From Przewalskia tangutica (lineage: Eukaryota; Streptophyta; Magnoliopsida; Solanales; Solanaceae), in the NCBI GenBank assembly GCA_029844215.1, contig CM056736.1, positions 58,651,562 to 58,715,561 on the forward strand: a DNA stretch of 64,000 nucleotides, written 5' to 3'. The translations under genes were made by a program, and so were the position numbers. Of the stretch, positions 10,539 to 21,923 are shown in pieces. Under the pieces are notes generated by a model. That model saw nothing but the letters and a program-made list of their open reading frames with translations. It searched no databases and was not told the DNA's origin. Within the stretch, counting starts at the first letter, position 1. Each line of letters begins with the position of its first letter.

Positions 10539-11330
10539 GCTCAAGCTACCACCGTGAATTTCTCCAAAGATGCTCCACCATTCGTAGAACCATCCGGGAA
10601 TAACTTTCTTTAATCCCTTCCGCATATTTGATGAACCAAGTGTGGGTATTTGGCCTAACATACGTAAAGTTGAACCACGATCCTTATAATCATACCAATT
10701 ATAGCCATGCGGTCGCAAGGCCCCGGATAATGGTATCCGGGTTTGTAGTGATCTACATACCAATTAAATGGACTTAAAATCTTTTTAATAGTAAACTTGG
10801 AATACTCAATTCCATCCGCTTTATCAAAATACTTGTGTTCGACTTCTATGGAGTCAGATCAACTAAAATAAACTCATAGTACTTCCTAGTTTTCAGTGAG
10901 TCTTGAGTATCCACATACCGTGATCCGGTAATGTGGATTTAGCAAGTCTTGTACCCTAAAGTTTTCATACTGTTTGTCCAGTGCCATTATCGGCAAAGTC
11001 TGGGTATGGATAAATTCCCATTTCTGAATGGCCGTATCTCTTTCTTAGGGCCCTACCGTTTAATCGCCTCGAGTATGATTCCGGGAACCATCTCAGAATC
11101 GCTCGCCTGGGCAGATCTTTGGTGTAGCCTTGAACTACGAACTTGTTCCTTCCCTTTTAGAGTGAGATCGTATAATCGGGAGATCTCCCAACATCGTGAA
11201 CCTATTTTGTCCATCGGGTTTATGAAGAATTGGAATCGCATTTTTCGCAAAAGGTCGCTTTCATTTTTTCTTCCAATTTATTCTGAAAAGGGGGTCTCAT
11301 TGGGCGTAAGCCCTGGGATCCTGGCCTCAT

Positions 11331-11915
11331 TATTTCCCTGCAAAATTCTCTAGTCAGGAAATCTGGTAGAGAGTTTTTCCTTTTAAAAATCAAATTTAAA
11401 ATTCGAAATTTGATAATAAGGCCTGCCTCCTGGCAATATCTGTTTTAAAACTAAATCTTTTTTGTAAAGTTTCTTTGGCTGCTTTGCAGTCGACTCTTAA
11501 AAATATTAGCAAATTATTTTGGTACTACATAGTACTCTATATGAAACAATTTTGACTCTTATCAATTTGTTCGATCGTTCAAGACTACTTCCTATTTGTG
11601 AGGTATCTATCTTAACGAACCCTCCGGTTATTTCCATCGAAAGACAAGATAGGTCCTTCCGACCTTTCATGCTAAATCCAATGGTTTTTAGCCCGATCAT
11701 AAAGACTTACTTTATCATAAAAGTCATTAGATTAGAGATTCCTAAACTCGAATTTTCTCGACTAATCATTTTATAAAATCTGCTATGTATTTAAGACTTC
11801 CTATAGGAATCTTACTCGGGATTTTAGCAGAGAACTCAATGGCTCTTATGGATTGGTTTATTGGTTCCTTGATATAGATCATATCTTAAGGACCTAATGG
11901 CTGCCTGAAAAGATA
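11331..11915 (-). pseudogene. Degenerate RT/RNase H remnant (type C, minus strand)
   Basis: Reverse complement of the remnant at 1698-2285, with the same deleted RT palm and no open frame. The GAAAGG...CCTT hairpin-like stretch is at about 11648-11672. Confidence 0.75.
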
Positions 11916-14171
11916 TCAATAAACCTTTTTACTAGGTATTGGGTACCTATGTGGTCTCTGATTTATGAGTCTCGAGACTCCTCTTTCTTTTCGCTCTTAT
12001 AGACGTAGAAAGTCAATAACTCCTTTGTGATTTAGAATGTCTAATGATTTCTTTTCAAGTGGATCATTGACTTCCTTTTACAAAGGTTCTATGAGCTCAT
12101 GGCTCATCCGGATCGATCGGCTTTGTGGAATGTTCTTCTCACTTAAGTCATCCGTGTATGGCAGATCTACAGTATGCTTCTTTCTTTCGCAGAAAGCATT
12201 TGGTAGAGCTGGACATATTTTTCTTTCTATAGAATCAATTAAAATTTTAACCCTATCGATTACCTCCGGGGTTTTAAAATTAGATTCTATCCTTTTTATT
12301 TTAACATCTTTTTTTAGGTAGTTAACCTGATTGGTTAATAGCCATATTTTAAAGACTGTTTTCTGTTTAACATGATCACTGTGATCAATTAAAATTGTAC
12401 GTATGGGAACACAAGGTTTCTTCCCATAGGACTGGTGTAAATACCGTTTAACTTTGCGGTATAAGCTTTTATCTGAGTTAGGAAGGATATTCCTAAATTT
12501 ATCTCTTCAGTTATGATTTGTATAATAACAAAATCATTATCGAAGCAAATATCTTTATGAGCTTTTAAAAGCTTCCAGTTTATATTAATGCTATCTCCTG
12601 TAGCAGAGTATAACTTACGGGTACTTTTACTTAAGTACTTAGTTGGAACTAATCCTTCGCAAATACAAATTTGATCTGCTCCAGAGTCTAATAATTTAAT
12701 AGATCCTTTAATAAAATCTCTGTTTATTAAAATCTTATTAATGACCTGGTAGCTTAGTGCCTTGGACATTAACATTAACCCTGGTTTACTTCCTGCTTCT
12801 TCAGAAGTGGGTGGTGTTAATTGATTATTAACAGGAATTAAATCCCTTAATGAATCATTAACCAACGCTTGAAATTTTTAAAGGACTGAGATTCTTTTTC
12901 ATGCTAAGAATTTCTCCTTTTAACTTTTTAATCTCTTTTAATAAATCCTGAACCGTAGCGTCGGATTTAGTTTCTTTAATGGGAACCTTCTGGTGGTTAT
13001 CTGTGATAACCGCATCGCTTCATACAGTGCAGATTTTCCCAAGACTTCACCGAGCCGAGGTGGAACTACTCGAATCGTAATTTGATGAACTATCGTCACT
13101 GTAATACTTTTCTGAAGAAACTTCAGAATTATTACTGGACTGTTCTTCATCTAACTTTGTAACAGTTAATGAATTATTATTCATCCTTCTTTTGGGTTTC
13201 CTGACCCTTTTCTTGTTCCTTTTGATGTTAATTAACTTTGGATTAGTTAATTTATCACGTTTATCTTTTGAACTACAATCCCTACTGGATCCTTTGATTG
13301 AACTAAGTTCATTAAACCTTTTATCCTTAATGGATTTTCTGATTGAATTAAGTTCATTAAACTTTTTATTAATCTTGCTTAAAAACTGATTATTAACATT
13401 TTCAGGGTTTTTACTGCTTTGCCAACAACCCTTTAAAGAAATTATCGGGAAGGGTTTTCCTTCGCTCCAATCGGTATATCACTAGACACACGGGCCTTTC
13501 GCACCAAGATTCAGAATAACCGCTTGATTTCTTCCTTTGTTGCAGGATTCCTTTCGATCCTTTTCGTTCTTTTTAAACGAAGTATTTAACAAGATCTTTC
13601 CCTTTACGGAGACCTTATCTTGTTTTAGCAATGGTGTAACTGTTTTAACAGTTTTCTCTCCTGTGGACCATTTGTTAACAATGGAGCTCAGGGACTGTCT
13701 GCCATTATGGAGTTTATTAGTGATTTCAAACCACCTAAAGAATTCTACATTAGAATTAATTCTGTTCATATCACTTATCCAATTATCTCTAAATTCTTTT
13801 CTTTCCTCGAGTGGGAAAGTGCTGTTGTACCATTTTCTTTTAATGGCATGTTCTGGATCTACCCATAATTTGTTAAGGGTTTTCCAATCGATTTTAAAAC
13901 CGATGTCTTCCTTAATGGTGCCAAGTCTACCGTGCTTTTGTGGAAGCATAGTAGTATTCCTACCACCAACTGACTTAGCTTCTGCAGCTAATAAAGTATC
14001 AATTCTTCTGATTATTTTATCCTCTTGAGATAAAGCCTTTTGTTTAATATACTCTTTATTCTCCCGGGATTTGGAAGAAGATACAGAGTATCTTTCCTTG
14101 TTAGCTTCTTGAGCTAATAAAGTATTAATTCTGTCAACTAAATTATCTTTTGGAGATAAAAAAGTTTCCAT
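11916..14171 (-). pseudogene. Type C ORF2 polyprotein, frameshifted (protease, RT fingers)
   Basis: Begins METFLSPKDNLVD at 14171 and is open for 229 codons to 13482. It then breaks several times in the 12900-13480 stretch, reads open again over the protease (12389-12865, DSGAD motif), and ends at the shared type C stop at 11916. An intact equivalent is at 61404-63677. Many breaks fall where the intact copy has CAG or CTG. Confidence 0.85.
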
Positions 14172-14476
14172 TAATACTGGGTTGTATGAAGCTCATTCAG
14201 ACGATGAGTAATTTTTAACGCTGTTGATAAGCTATCAACCCTTATTCTTAACCCTACGTTTTCTTCATAGAGTTCAGTCCTTTTATTGATGATTAACTGT
14301 CTAATTATGACTTGATAAAAATCATCCAAACCTTCAATAGGTTTAGCAATTTTATAATACCCTAATTTCTTAAGGTTTGCCTTTATCCTTCTATTACACT
14401 CATTACTAATTGTAATAAACTTGATTGTTTGAGAATTATATCTTCTTATATGATTAAATTCTTGACGCATCTTCAT
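14171..14476 (-). CDS. ORF1, 101-aa conserved protein (type C)
   Basis: Starts MKMRQEFNHIRRYNSQ and ends HTTQY. An extended in-frame reading upstream lacks an ATG in the sister copies, so the ATG at 14474-14476 is chosen. The stop overlaps the ORF2 start (TAATG), consistent with coupled reinitiation. The protein is basic, probably helical and of unknown function. Small proteins sit at this position upstream of the polyprotein in several caulimovirid genera, but I cannot show homology. Confidence 0.75.
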   Translation of the reverse strand: MKMRQEFNHIRRYNSQTIKFITISNECNRRIKANLKKLGYYKIAKPIEGLDDFYQVIIRQLIINKRTELYEENVGLRIRVDSLSTALKITHRLNELHTTQY

Positions 14477-15204
14477 TCTTAATTTACCTGGTTTAAACCA
14501 AGGTTTGTTGATAAGCGTGGAAACTACCATCCTTATCCTGTGGTCATTGCTCAATCTTGTTACTAGGACTCAATCCTACTCTTTTCCTATTCCTCCGACT
14601 ACTCAAATAGTACTCCTATCCTAGTTGTTCATACTAGTTCTTTACTAACTATAATTACCTAAATAGTACTCCTACCGTAGTTGTCAATACTAGTTCTTAT
14701 ACACTATAATTACCTAAATAGTTCTCCTACCGTAGACGCTTACACTATTTCCTATTCTTTTTAATAACTTAACCGGTCAACTTGTTCTGTTTGTCTGAGA
14801 CCATCTCCTACGTTCTTCAGCGACATCCAACAGTTATACCCTACGCCTACCCCTACCACTGCTTCAATATCGCTTGTGAAAGCTTACTACAGTAGTACTT
14901 TCAGTCAATCTTTCAAACAGAACAGTGCGACCTCTAAGTGATTAAACATCCTAAGGAATAGTGGACTACTAACTAACAGGTAACAACATCCAGAATCACA
15001 GAATTTGAACAGTATGACTTCTAACGGAACAGGGTTACGACATCGGTAACTACAGTAAACTAAGAACAATATAACTACTAGCGAACAGGGTCACTATACT
15101 GGTAGCTTTACAGGAATTCAAACAGAGTAACAGGACTCCTAGTAACCTAAGAACAACACCGCCCTAAGGAAGGTAGTATGAGACTACTCACTCATCTCTA
15201 CCAA
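14477..15204 (-). promoter_or_regulatory. Type C leader (minus strand)
   Basis: Contains the ~53-base direct repeats (about 14585-14765) and both arms of the long-range stem, as in the plus-strand type C leader at 38364. Confidence 0.7.
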
Positions 15205-15220
15205 CATGGCTCTGATACCA
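15205..15220 (-). other. PBS (minus strand)
   Basis: Exact reverse complement of TGGTATCAGAGCCATG. Confidence 0.9.
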
Positions 15221-15262
15221 TAGAGTGTTGTACCATTTTCTTTTAGCAACAGTGGGAATAAA
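15221..15262. other. Scrambled junction with filler DNA
   Basis: The R-region end and AATAAA expected here are missing. In their place is a stretch whose reverse complement reads like ORF2 sequence (AAAAGAAAATGGTACAACA, as at 5490) plus a second short piece. Filler of this kind is typical of end joining or template switching. Confidence 0.7.
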
Positions 15263-15357
15263 CAGTTGCTTGAAAGGAGAGGGATACAAGATCAGGCAAG
15301 GAAAGAGAGAGAGAGAGAGGGTATTTCCGAATGCCTTCTATGTTTACAAGTGAGAGC

Positions 15358-15365
15358 CTTAAATA
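15358..15365 (-). promoter_or_regulatory. Viral TATA box (minus strand)
   Basis: CTTAAATA, the complement of TATTTAAG, with a GA/CT tract at 15300-15320 downstream on the minus strand. It drives leftward into the type C unit. The AATAAA normally about 100 bases further is deleted by the junction at 15262. Confidence 0.72.
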
Positions 15366-15437
15366 GGCCTCGAATGCACTATTCGTCCTAACACATGGAC
15401 GGTTCTGGTTAAAACAAATGGACGGCTAAGATTACAT

Positions 15438-15757
15438 GACCTTTACTTTTTTGAAAGGGCAAACGTCTTCTTCTGCTTTAAGTCCTTTGTCTTTTTCTGC
15501 TTTACGTCGCTTTCTGCTTTATGTTGCTTTCTTGGCTCTTGCTTTTCTGAAGAGGCAAGTGTCGCTATCTGCTTTATTGGTTTTGTCCTTTGTTTTTGCG
15601 AAAGGGCAAATGTCACTATCTGCTTTATGTCGCTTCGACTTTTCCGGCGGGCAAGTGTCGCTTTCTTCTTATTTTTCTGAAAGGGCAAGTGTCCTTTGCT
15701 TTTTTGAAGGGGCAAATGCCATTGTCCCGCTTTATGTCCTTTTCTTGAAGGGACCTG
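15438..15757 (-). repeat. Purine-rich repeat block (type A, minus strand)
   Basis: Same repeat family as at 49434-49762, with one more unit than the type B blocks. Confidence 0.7.
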
Positions 15758-16243
15758 TCTTATTGCGATTTTATGTCGTGTCTCTTTTGTTTGCTGAGGC
15801 CTTTTGGAGCCTTCTTCTTGTTTCAGGGAAATGAGCTTTCCTTGTTCTGGTTATTTTACTCGACTTACTCCGGATATTAATGCTCACGTTTCTTCCGAGA
15901 ATCGTTTTGGATGGTCTGAGCCATTTAAAATCGTCTATGAAACTTATGATGCCATAGCAAATGTTTTACTGGATTGGCAGGAATTCTTTTTAAATCGTTA
16001 TAGATTTAAAACCTGTTTTTCAAAATTAATTTTTGATAAAAGACTTATAAAATTTTCAAAATTAACATTTTGATAAGAGACTCATAAAACCTTCAAAATC
16101 AATGTTTTGATAAAAGAATTATGAAAAACGTAGTAACCAAACAATTCTGGGTTTGTTACTGTTTGTTCTAACTGGTTCTAAGCAGCTTAATTTCTGGCTT
16201 ATTTTACCAATGATACGGCACAGGCCCTTCCAGCCTTTCGTGC
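15758..16243 (-). other. Type A 3' non-coding tail
   Basis: No gene visible. It holds AT-rich ~37-base repeats (TTTTGATAA...TTTTCAAAATTAA, about 16010-16120) and, next to the protease stop, the conserved hairpin at about 16217-16241. Confidence 0.65.
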
Positions 16244-19200
16244 TTACTCAAATGGTCTCCTAAAGACTACCTTCTGTTTAATACGACCACTTTGATCAGT
16301 TGTCAAAGGATTAATGTAAGGAAATATGAGATCTACTCCCTTAGTGATAGTATGAATACCATCTGGCTTTGCCGTATACGGCAGTATCTGGGCTAGGAAT
16401 GGTGTTCCTAAAATGATTTCCTCAGTTATATCCTTGGTTATGATAAAGCTATTAGTGAATGCAATATTTTTATTGCACACTAGTGCTTTTGAGAGTTTAT
16501 AGTTAATTTCTATATCCTCTCCTGTGGCAGAGTATAGCCTATGTGTACTTTTGTTTAAGTATCTGGTAGGGATTATACCTTCGCGAATGCAGTTTTGATC
16601 TGCCCCTGAATCTAAAAGTGCTACTCTTTCGATAGCAAAATCGTTAATGACTAATTTAATAGGGACATGGTAGCTTAATGCTCTAGCCTTGGATATTAAA
16701 GTTAGCCCTGAATCAGATTCCTGTTCTGATTCATTGATTTCCTGATCTTCCGTGATCATCTGTTTAGGCGAAGTCTGGGGATCTTCTGTGAGATCCGAAT
16801 TTCTGATTTTGGCCAATGCCCCAGTTTCTAATGAACTGAGCCTTTTGTTAATCCGACTGATTTCTTCAGCTTCTAACGAGCTGAGCCTTTTGTTTATACG
16901 TCTGATTTCTTCCTTCAATTCTGAGACTTCATTAATTAAGTCTGGTAATGATTTACCTGACTTAGAGTCTTTAAACTTACTGAACACTCTTTTCATGTCA
17001 AAGGGTTCTACCTTTTCTTTTTCTTTTTTCTGGTTAATGACGAGGTTTTTAAGCTCTTTTAAATATTGCTTTTTAAAATTGTCATCATCAATGTGATCGA
17101 CCATGTCAAAGAAAACTCTTGTCGCTACTTGAAATAACGCCAATTGTCATTGGTACATGCAGATTTTCCCTTACATTCGCATTGAAGCCGAAGTGGAACT
17201 ATCCGAATCGTAACTGCATCCATGATCCTTCGTCATCGAGAAATTGTCGAAGCTTCTTCGTAACTATTATCGCATCGTTTCTTCATTCGATTGTAAATGC
17301 TTATCTTTTATTTTGGGATCAATTCCCAATAGATTAATCTTATCTTTCCTTTTATTGGGTTCTTTGCATTTATTGGCCATGTGGCCTGTTTTCCCGCAGT
17401 TCCAGCAAATTACTTTCTTCTTTGTATTTTTGATGTTGCTTTCTCTATTATACTTCTTTTGAGTATAATCTCTTTTATATGCTAGGGTAGAAATGTTATG
17501 ATTCTTTTCATCTTCGATGCTCTTGAAGAGCAGAATCTTAACATAACGAAGTCTTCGCAGAAACTTCCTAACTCTCTTTGCGGAGTATTTTTGTATTTGA
17601 TTATTAAGTTTTATCGTACATTACTGGCTCTAGTCGTCATATTAACATAGTCGATTAAATCACCATATGTCATTATGTCATACGTGTCTCCATCGTGACA
17701 TCTCCTAACGTTGGTTCTTACCTTTCGCAAGAAAGAGTTTAGGCAAACCGCTGATAAATCTTTCCTTCCAATAATCATGATTACAGTCAATCCTTAACAT
17801 GACCTTGTTGAGAAATATATCTTTATACCATTTAAAATCGTGTAATTTTGGACACGTTAGATTATTAAGATCTCTAAACTGCTCTGGAAAAGTTTTGGCT
17901 CTCCAACAAAGTGTTTCGTCTGAAGATAACAGGGTTGCCGAAGCATCACCATGAACTTCATTAGTAATACTGTTATCGATGTTCCTTATTTGGACCGTGG
18001 TAGTTGCATTCATGATGCTTGCTTTTTCACTGTCGAATAGGTAGTTTTCCCACCAATTTTTTAACATCCCAGTGAAACCGGAAATTATGATTGATGCAAG
18101 TTGGGCATCATCAGTATGTGTTTTTATTTATAATCGTTAAGCAGACTCCATTTTCACGGAGCACTTTAACAACTTGTCCTTCGACATGCCAATGTTCCAT
18201 TCATGGATTTCATCACCGAATATGTGGTGGAATTCGTTTCAAACAACATGCGGGAACGCCGATTGTTTATAAAATTCTTATCACCTGGTTAATTTTAATA
18301 TTTTATTAACCTCTAATTTATTCTTTGAACTAGACCTTCGCTAACACCAGACGATTTGTCGTTTTCTCGAGTTGACCTTCAGACTTTCATCTCTTTGAAT
18401 TTATTGATTCTGTCAGCGGATCATCTTCGATTTCTTCCCAATTTTGGATGGCTCTTTCAAAAATCGGGAATCAAAGAGGTTCGATAGGTTTTCTCCTCGA
18501 ATCGGTGTATTCAAAGTAGAAGCATTACTGCTTCAAATCAGTTAGATAACATGTAACAAGCGGTTGGTAGTTGTTCATTGGAGAACCTTATTAATATCAT
18601 CAACGTGTGTGATATCATTGGGTCTTTATATCTCTTTTAAAAGTGGCGTTAAGACTTCACCGTTAACAGAATCTTTATCTGCTTCTAAGCGAGGTGTAAT
18701 CGACCAACAGCTCCTTTTCTGTGAACCATTTTTACAACGGTATTCGGACATTGTTCGTCATTATGGAGTTTATCGGTGATTTCAAACCACCTAAAGAATT
18801 CTAAATTAGCGACACGTTCATGTCTTTTATCCATGATTCTTTAAACACCTTCTTTCATCGTGAAAAGGCTTACATACCATTTTCTTAATGGCGTGCTCGA
18901 TCTCTCCATAATTTGTCAATATAGCCAATCGATTTTAAAATCGATGTCTTCTAATCATGCCCAACCGTCTTCACCATGCATTTCACAGCTGGTGCCGATC
19001 GTTCTATCGATTGATCGATAGTAGACTTGGTATCGTGACGAATAGTCTACTCGGTTTTCGTCGCAGTTTCGCTGTAATTATCGAATACTCTTCATCCTCG
19101 GGTTTGAAGAAGATGCATCGAAAGAGTATCTTCCATTAGATCTTAAAATTTTAAATCTATTGAACCATTCAAATGTTGGATTATTTGTTCAATATCGTAA

Positions 19201-19886
19201 CTCTGGTTCTATCTTTGGTCAGTAATAGCATCGGTGTCATTCATCTTTTGCTAAAATTTCATTCCATTTTAACATTCTTGAACAAAGATATTGCTATGTT
19301 CCTCGTTGTTTCCATTAGCGAGTACCTTATCGCTAACTAGTTTAGCTTTGGGGTTAAGGTTGTTTTCATTAGTTCGTAATATACCGTATATTATAGCTAT
19401 TTTCTAGTGTTTATCTTCTGTTAATATTCTTCGTTAATGTTTAACGTTAAGGTGTCCATAACGCTCGATCATTAATATCACCGAAAAATTTGGGTAACGC
19501 TAAAATAAATCGACTGCTAAATTACTTTGTAAAACTCCCGAAGAGGAATCATCAAAGTTTAATAACCTTGCATCTCTTAGTAAGAGGCAGATGGGTATCG
19601 AGACCAATCGATACAAAGGCTTTACATCAATTTGTACCAAACCTATGTGAAGGAAATTAAATTCCTTTTATATCATTTATATCTTGATTGATAGCAATTT
19701 AATAATCTCTTTGAGTTATTAATAGCCATCTGGACTCACAGTTTTGATATTATAATTTTTTATAAAATCAAACTTTCTGTTTCATAAACAGATCTGAAAG
19801 ATTCTTTTGAATATTCCAATTTCAGAAATCTTTTCAACTTTAGCAATCTTTGAAGTTGCTAAGTTTTCATCGCTGATTTCATTCAT
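16244..19886 (-). pseudogene. Type A ORF2: movement, coat and protease polyprotein, frameshifted
   Basis: Start complement at 19884-19886 (MNEINSENLATSKI), stop at 16244. The protease third is open (16244-17143, LLDSGADQNCIREG), the coat core is recognisable at 17705-18067, and the zinc knuckle CWNCGKTGHMANKC is coded by 17366-17407. Many small indels break the movement and coat parts. The intact reading is best seen at 45106-48937. RT is absent: the frame stops right after the protease. Confidence 0.87.
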
Positions 19887-20194
19887 GACTTTAGTAAGGT
19901 TCGCATGAGCTCTACTAGGAACTTAGTCATGGATTGTCTCTTCTTTAAATAACTAAGATATCTTCTTAATCTGTTAACTTCTTCCTGAAGTTCATTTATC
20001 TTATCGATGATAACTCGATTGATAGGTTGTGGACAACAACTCCCTAGGCCCTCTACAGGTCTTGCGGTTGTGTACTGGTCTAATTCTCTAAGACTCTCTT
20101 TTAACGAATTATTGCACTCATAGCTTGCTATGACTATATCAATTATTTGAGAATTATATTCTCTTATAAGATTAAATTCTGGACGCATCTTCAT
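19883..20194 (-). pseudogene. ORF1 (type A), altered C-terminus
   Basis: Starts MKMRPEFNLIREYNSQ. Matches the 101-aa ORF1 at 44796 until the last ~12 residues, where a frameshift carries it into the ORF2 start region (103 aa). Confidence 0.75.
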
Positions 20195-20904
20195 TTATAA
20201 ACTACTTGGTTTATAACCAAAGGGTCTGTTGATAAGCGTGGAGACTACCATCCTTATCCTAGGGCTGTTGTTCTAACTTGTTACTAGGCTTTTAGTCCTA
20301 CTCTTTTCTTATTCCTTCGACTACTTAATAGTACTCCTATCCTAGTTGTCTACACTAGTTCTTGTTCTTTCTTTACCTAAGTGGTTCTCCTATCCTAGTT
20401 GTCAATACTAGTTCTTGTTCTTTCTTTACCTAAATAGTTCTCCTATCCTAGTTGTCAACACTATTTCCTATTCTTTTTTAATTACTTAAACAGTTAACAT
20501 GTCCTGTTCATCTGACACTTTCTCCTACGATCTTCGGCGACATCCAACAGTATACGGCCCAGGCACACTCCGTCCTTTCGGGCTAAATCACTGCTCCAGG
20601 AAAGCTTACTACAGTAGTACTCAGCGAGGATGAGCGAACAAAGATAACCACTAAGTGATTAATCTCTAACAGAATAGTAGACTTACGGCGACAGGTAACT
20701 ATTCGTAACTACAGAATCGAACAGACTTCGACGAACAGGTTACGACCATGGTAACTACAGAACTAGAGCGGTGGATTCTCGACGAACAGGTCACTATTCG
20801 GTAGCTACAGGAATTCAAACAGAGTAACAGGACTCTTCCTAGCAACCTAAGAACAACACCGCCCTAAGGACGGTAGTATGAGACTACTCACTCATCTCTA
20901 CCAA
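20195..20904 (-). promoter_or_regulatory. Type A leader (minus strand)
   Basis: Includes three ~53-base repeats (about 20290-20475) and both arms of the long-range stem. No promoter precedes it, because its 5' end abuts the leader of the oppositely oriented unit. Confidence 0.7.
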
Positions 20905-20920
20905 CATGGCTTTGATACCA
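20905..20920 (-). other. PBS (minus strand)
   Basis: Reverse complement of TGGTATCAAAGCCATG, one change from consensus. Confidence 0.88.
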
Positions 20921-20940
20921 TAAAGTGTATCAGAGCCATG

Positions 20941-21613
20941 TTGGTAGAGATGAGTGAGTAGTCTCATACTACCGTCCTTAGGGCGGTGTTGTTCTTAGGT
21001 TACTAGGAGTCCTGTTACTCTGTTTGAATTCCTGTAAAGCTACCAGAATAGTGACCCTGTTCCGTCAGAAGTCCACTGTTCCAGTTCCTGTAGTTACCAG
21101 AATAGTTACCCTGTCCCGTCAGAAGTCTACTATTCCTGTTAGAGATTAATCACTTAGTGGTTATACTGTTCCGTTCATCCTCGCTGAGTACTACTGTAGT
21201 AAGCTTTCCTGGAGCAGTGATTTAGCCCGAAAGGACGGAGTGTGCCTGGGCCGTATACTGTTGGATGTCGCCGAAGATCGTAGGAGAAAGTGTCAGATGA
21301 ACAGGACATGTTAACTGTTTAAGTAATTAAAAAAGAATAGGAAATAGTGTTGACAACTAGGATAGGAGAACTATTTAGGTAAAGAAAGAACAAGAACTAG
21401 TATTGACAACTAGGATAGGAGAACCACTTAGGTAAAGAAAGAACAAGAACTAGTGTAGACAACTAGGATAGGAGTACTATTAAGTAGTCAAAGGAATAAG
21501 AAAAGAGTAGGACTAAAAGCCTAGTAACAAGTTAGAACAGCAGCCCTAGGATAAGGATGGTAGTCTCCACGCTTATCAACAAACCCTTTGGTTATAAACC
21601 AATAAGTTTATAA
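20941..21613 (+). promoter_or_regulatory. Type A leader
   Basis: sORF 20938-20961, 5' stem arm 20968-20984, 3' arm 21543-21564, three 53-base direct repeats starting 21352, 21405 and 21458. The stretch 21175-21590 is practically identical to the type B leader at 26875-27290. Confidence 0.75.
21352..21505 (+). repeat. Three 53-base direct repeats in the leader
   Basis: Copies begin GACAACTAGGATAGGAG at 21352, 21405 and 21458; the third is truncated. Found at the same place in every unit. Confidence 0.9.
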
Positions 21614-21919
21614 ATGAGGATGCGTCCAGAATTTAATTCTATAAGAGAATATAATTCTCAGATTCTTGACATAAGCATAGCCAGTAGTGATACTACTAAT
21701 CTGTTGAAAGAAACTCTTAGAGAGTTAAGGTATTATAGGACAGCTAGACCCGCTTTAGGGTTAGACTCTTACTGCCAAACTATAGTCTGGCAAGTAATCT
21801 GCAGTAAAACTAGTGACCTGTATGATGAGGTTATTAGATTAAGAAGAAGGATTAGCTATTTAAAAAATAGACAATCTGTTTCCAAATTTTTAGTAGAGCT
21901 CCACACAGCTTCATACTAA
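21614..21919 (+). CDS. ORF1, 101-aa conserved protein (type A)
   Basis: Starts MRMRPEFNSIREYNSQ and ends VELHTASY. It has the same length as ORF1 of the other units but differs considerably in sequence from the copy at 44796, which makes this a second A lineage. Mixed charged and hydrophobic spacing suggests helices. No domain recognised. The ATG lies 49 bases after the closing stem of the leader, where a shunting ribosome would land. Confidence 0.75.
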   Translation: MRMRPEFNSIREYNSQILDISIASSDTTNLLKETLRELRYYRTARPALGLDSYCQTIVWQVICSKTSDLYDEVIRLRRRISYLKNRQSVSKFLVELHTASY

Positions 21920-21923
21920 GGGG

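Larger units (their letters stand above)
6122..11330 (-). pseudogene. Type C ORF3, split by a solo LTR
   Basis: The C-terminal half lies at 6122-6527 (stop at 6122) and the N-terminal half at 10539-11330 (start codon complement 11328-11330). The solo LTR 6533-10533 separates them, with the 5-base target TGGAA repeated at each side. Small frameshifts also break the N-terminal half, for example around 10840 and 11040-11260. The uninterrupted sequence can be read at 43060-43085. Confidence 0.87.
5514..15220 (-). mobile_element. Type C unit, minus strand, split by a solo LTR
   Basis: Runs from its promoter end (5514) to its PBS (15205-15220) on the minus strand, with the 4.0 kb solo LTR at 6533-10533 inside ORF3. 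Subtracting the LTR leaves about 5.7 kb, the normal unit length. Gene order on the minus strand is leader, ORF1, ORF2, RT remnant, ORF3, repeat block, promoter. Confidence 0.9.
15263..20920 (-). mobile_element. Type A unit, minus strand
   Basis: Reads on the minus strand from PBS (20905-20920) through leader, ORF1, ORF2 (movement, coat, protease), tail, repeat block and promoter. It forms the left arm of a large inverted repeat with 20927-26634. Confidence 0.9.

Noticed and set aside
10482..10763. A 93-codon minus-strand gene at 10482-10763
   Set aside because: It is a piece of ORF3 (10539 onward) running into the end of the solo LTR, not a separate gene.
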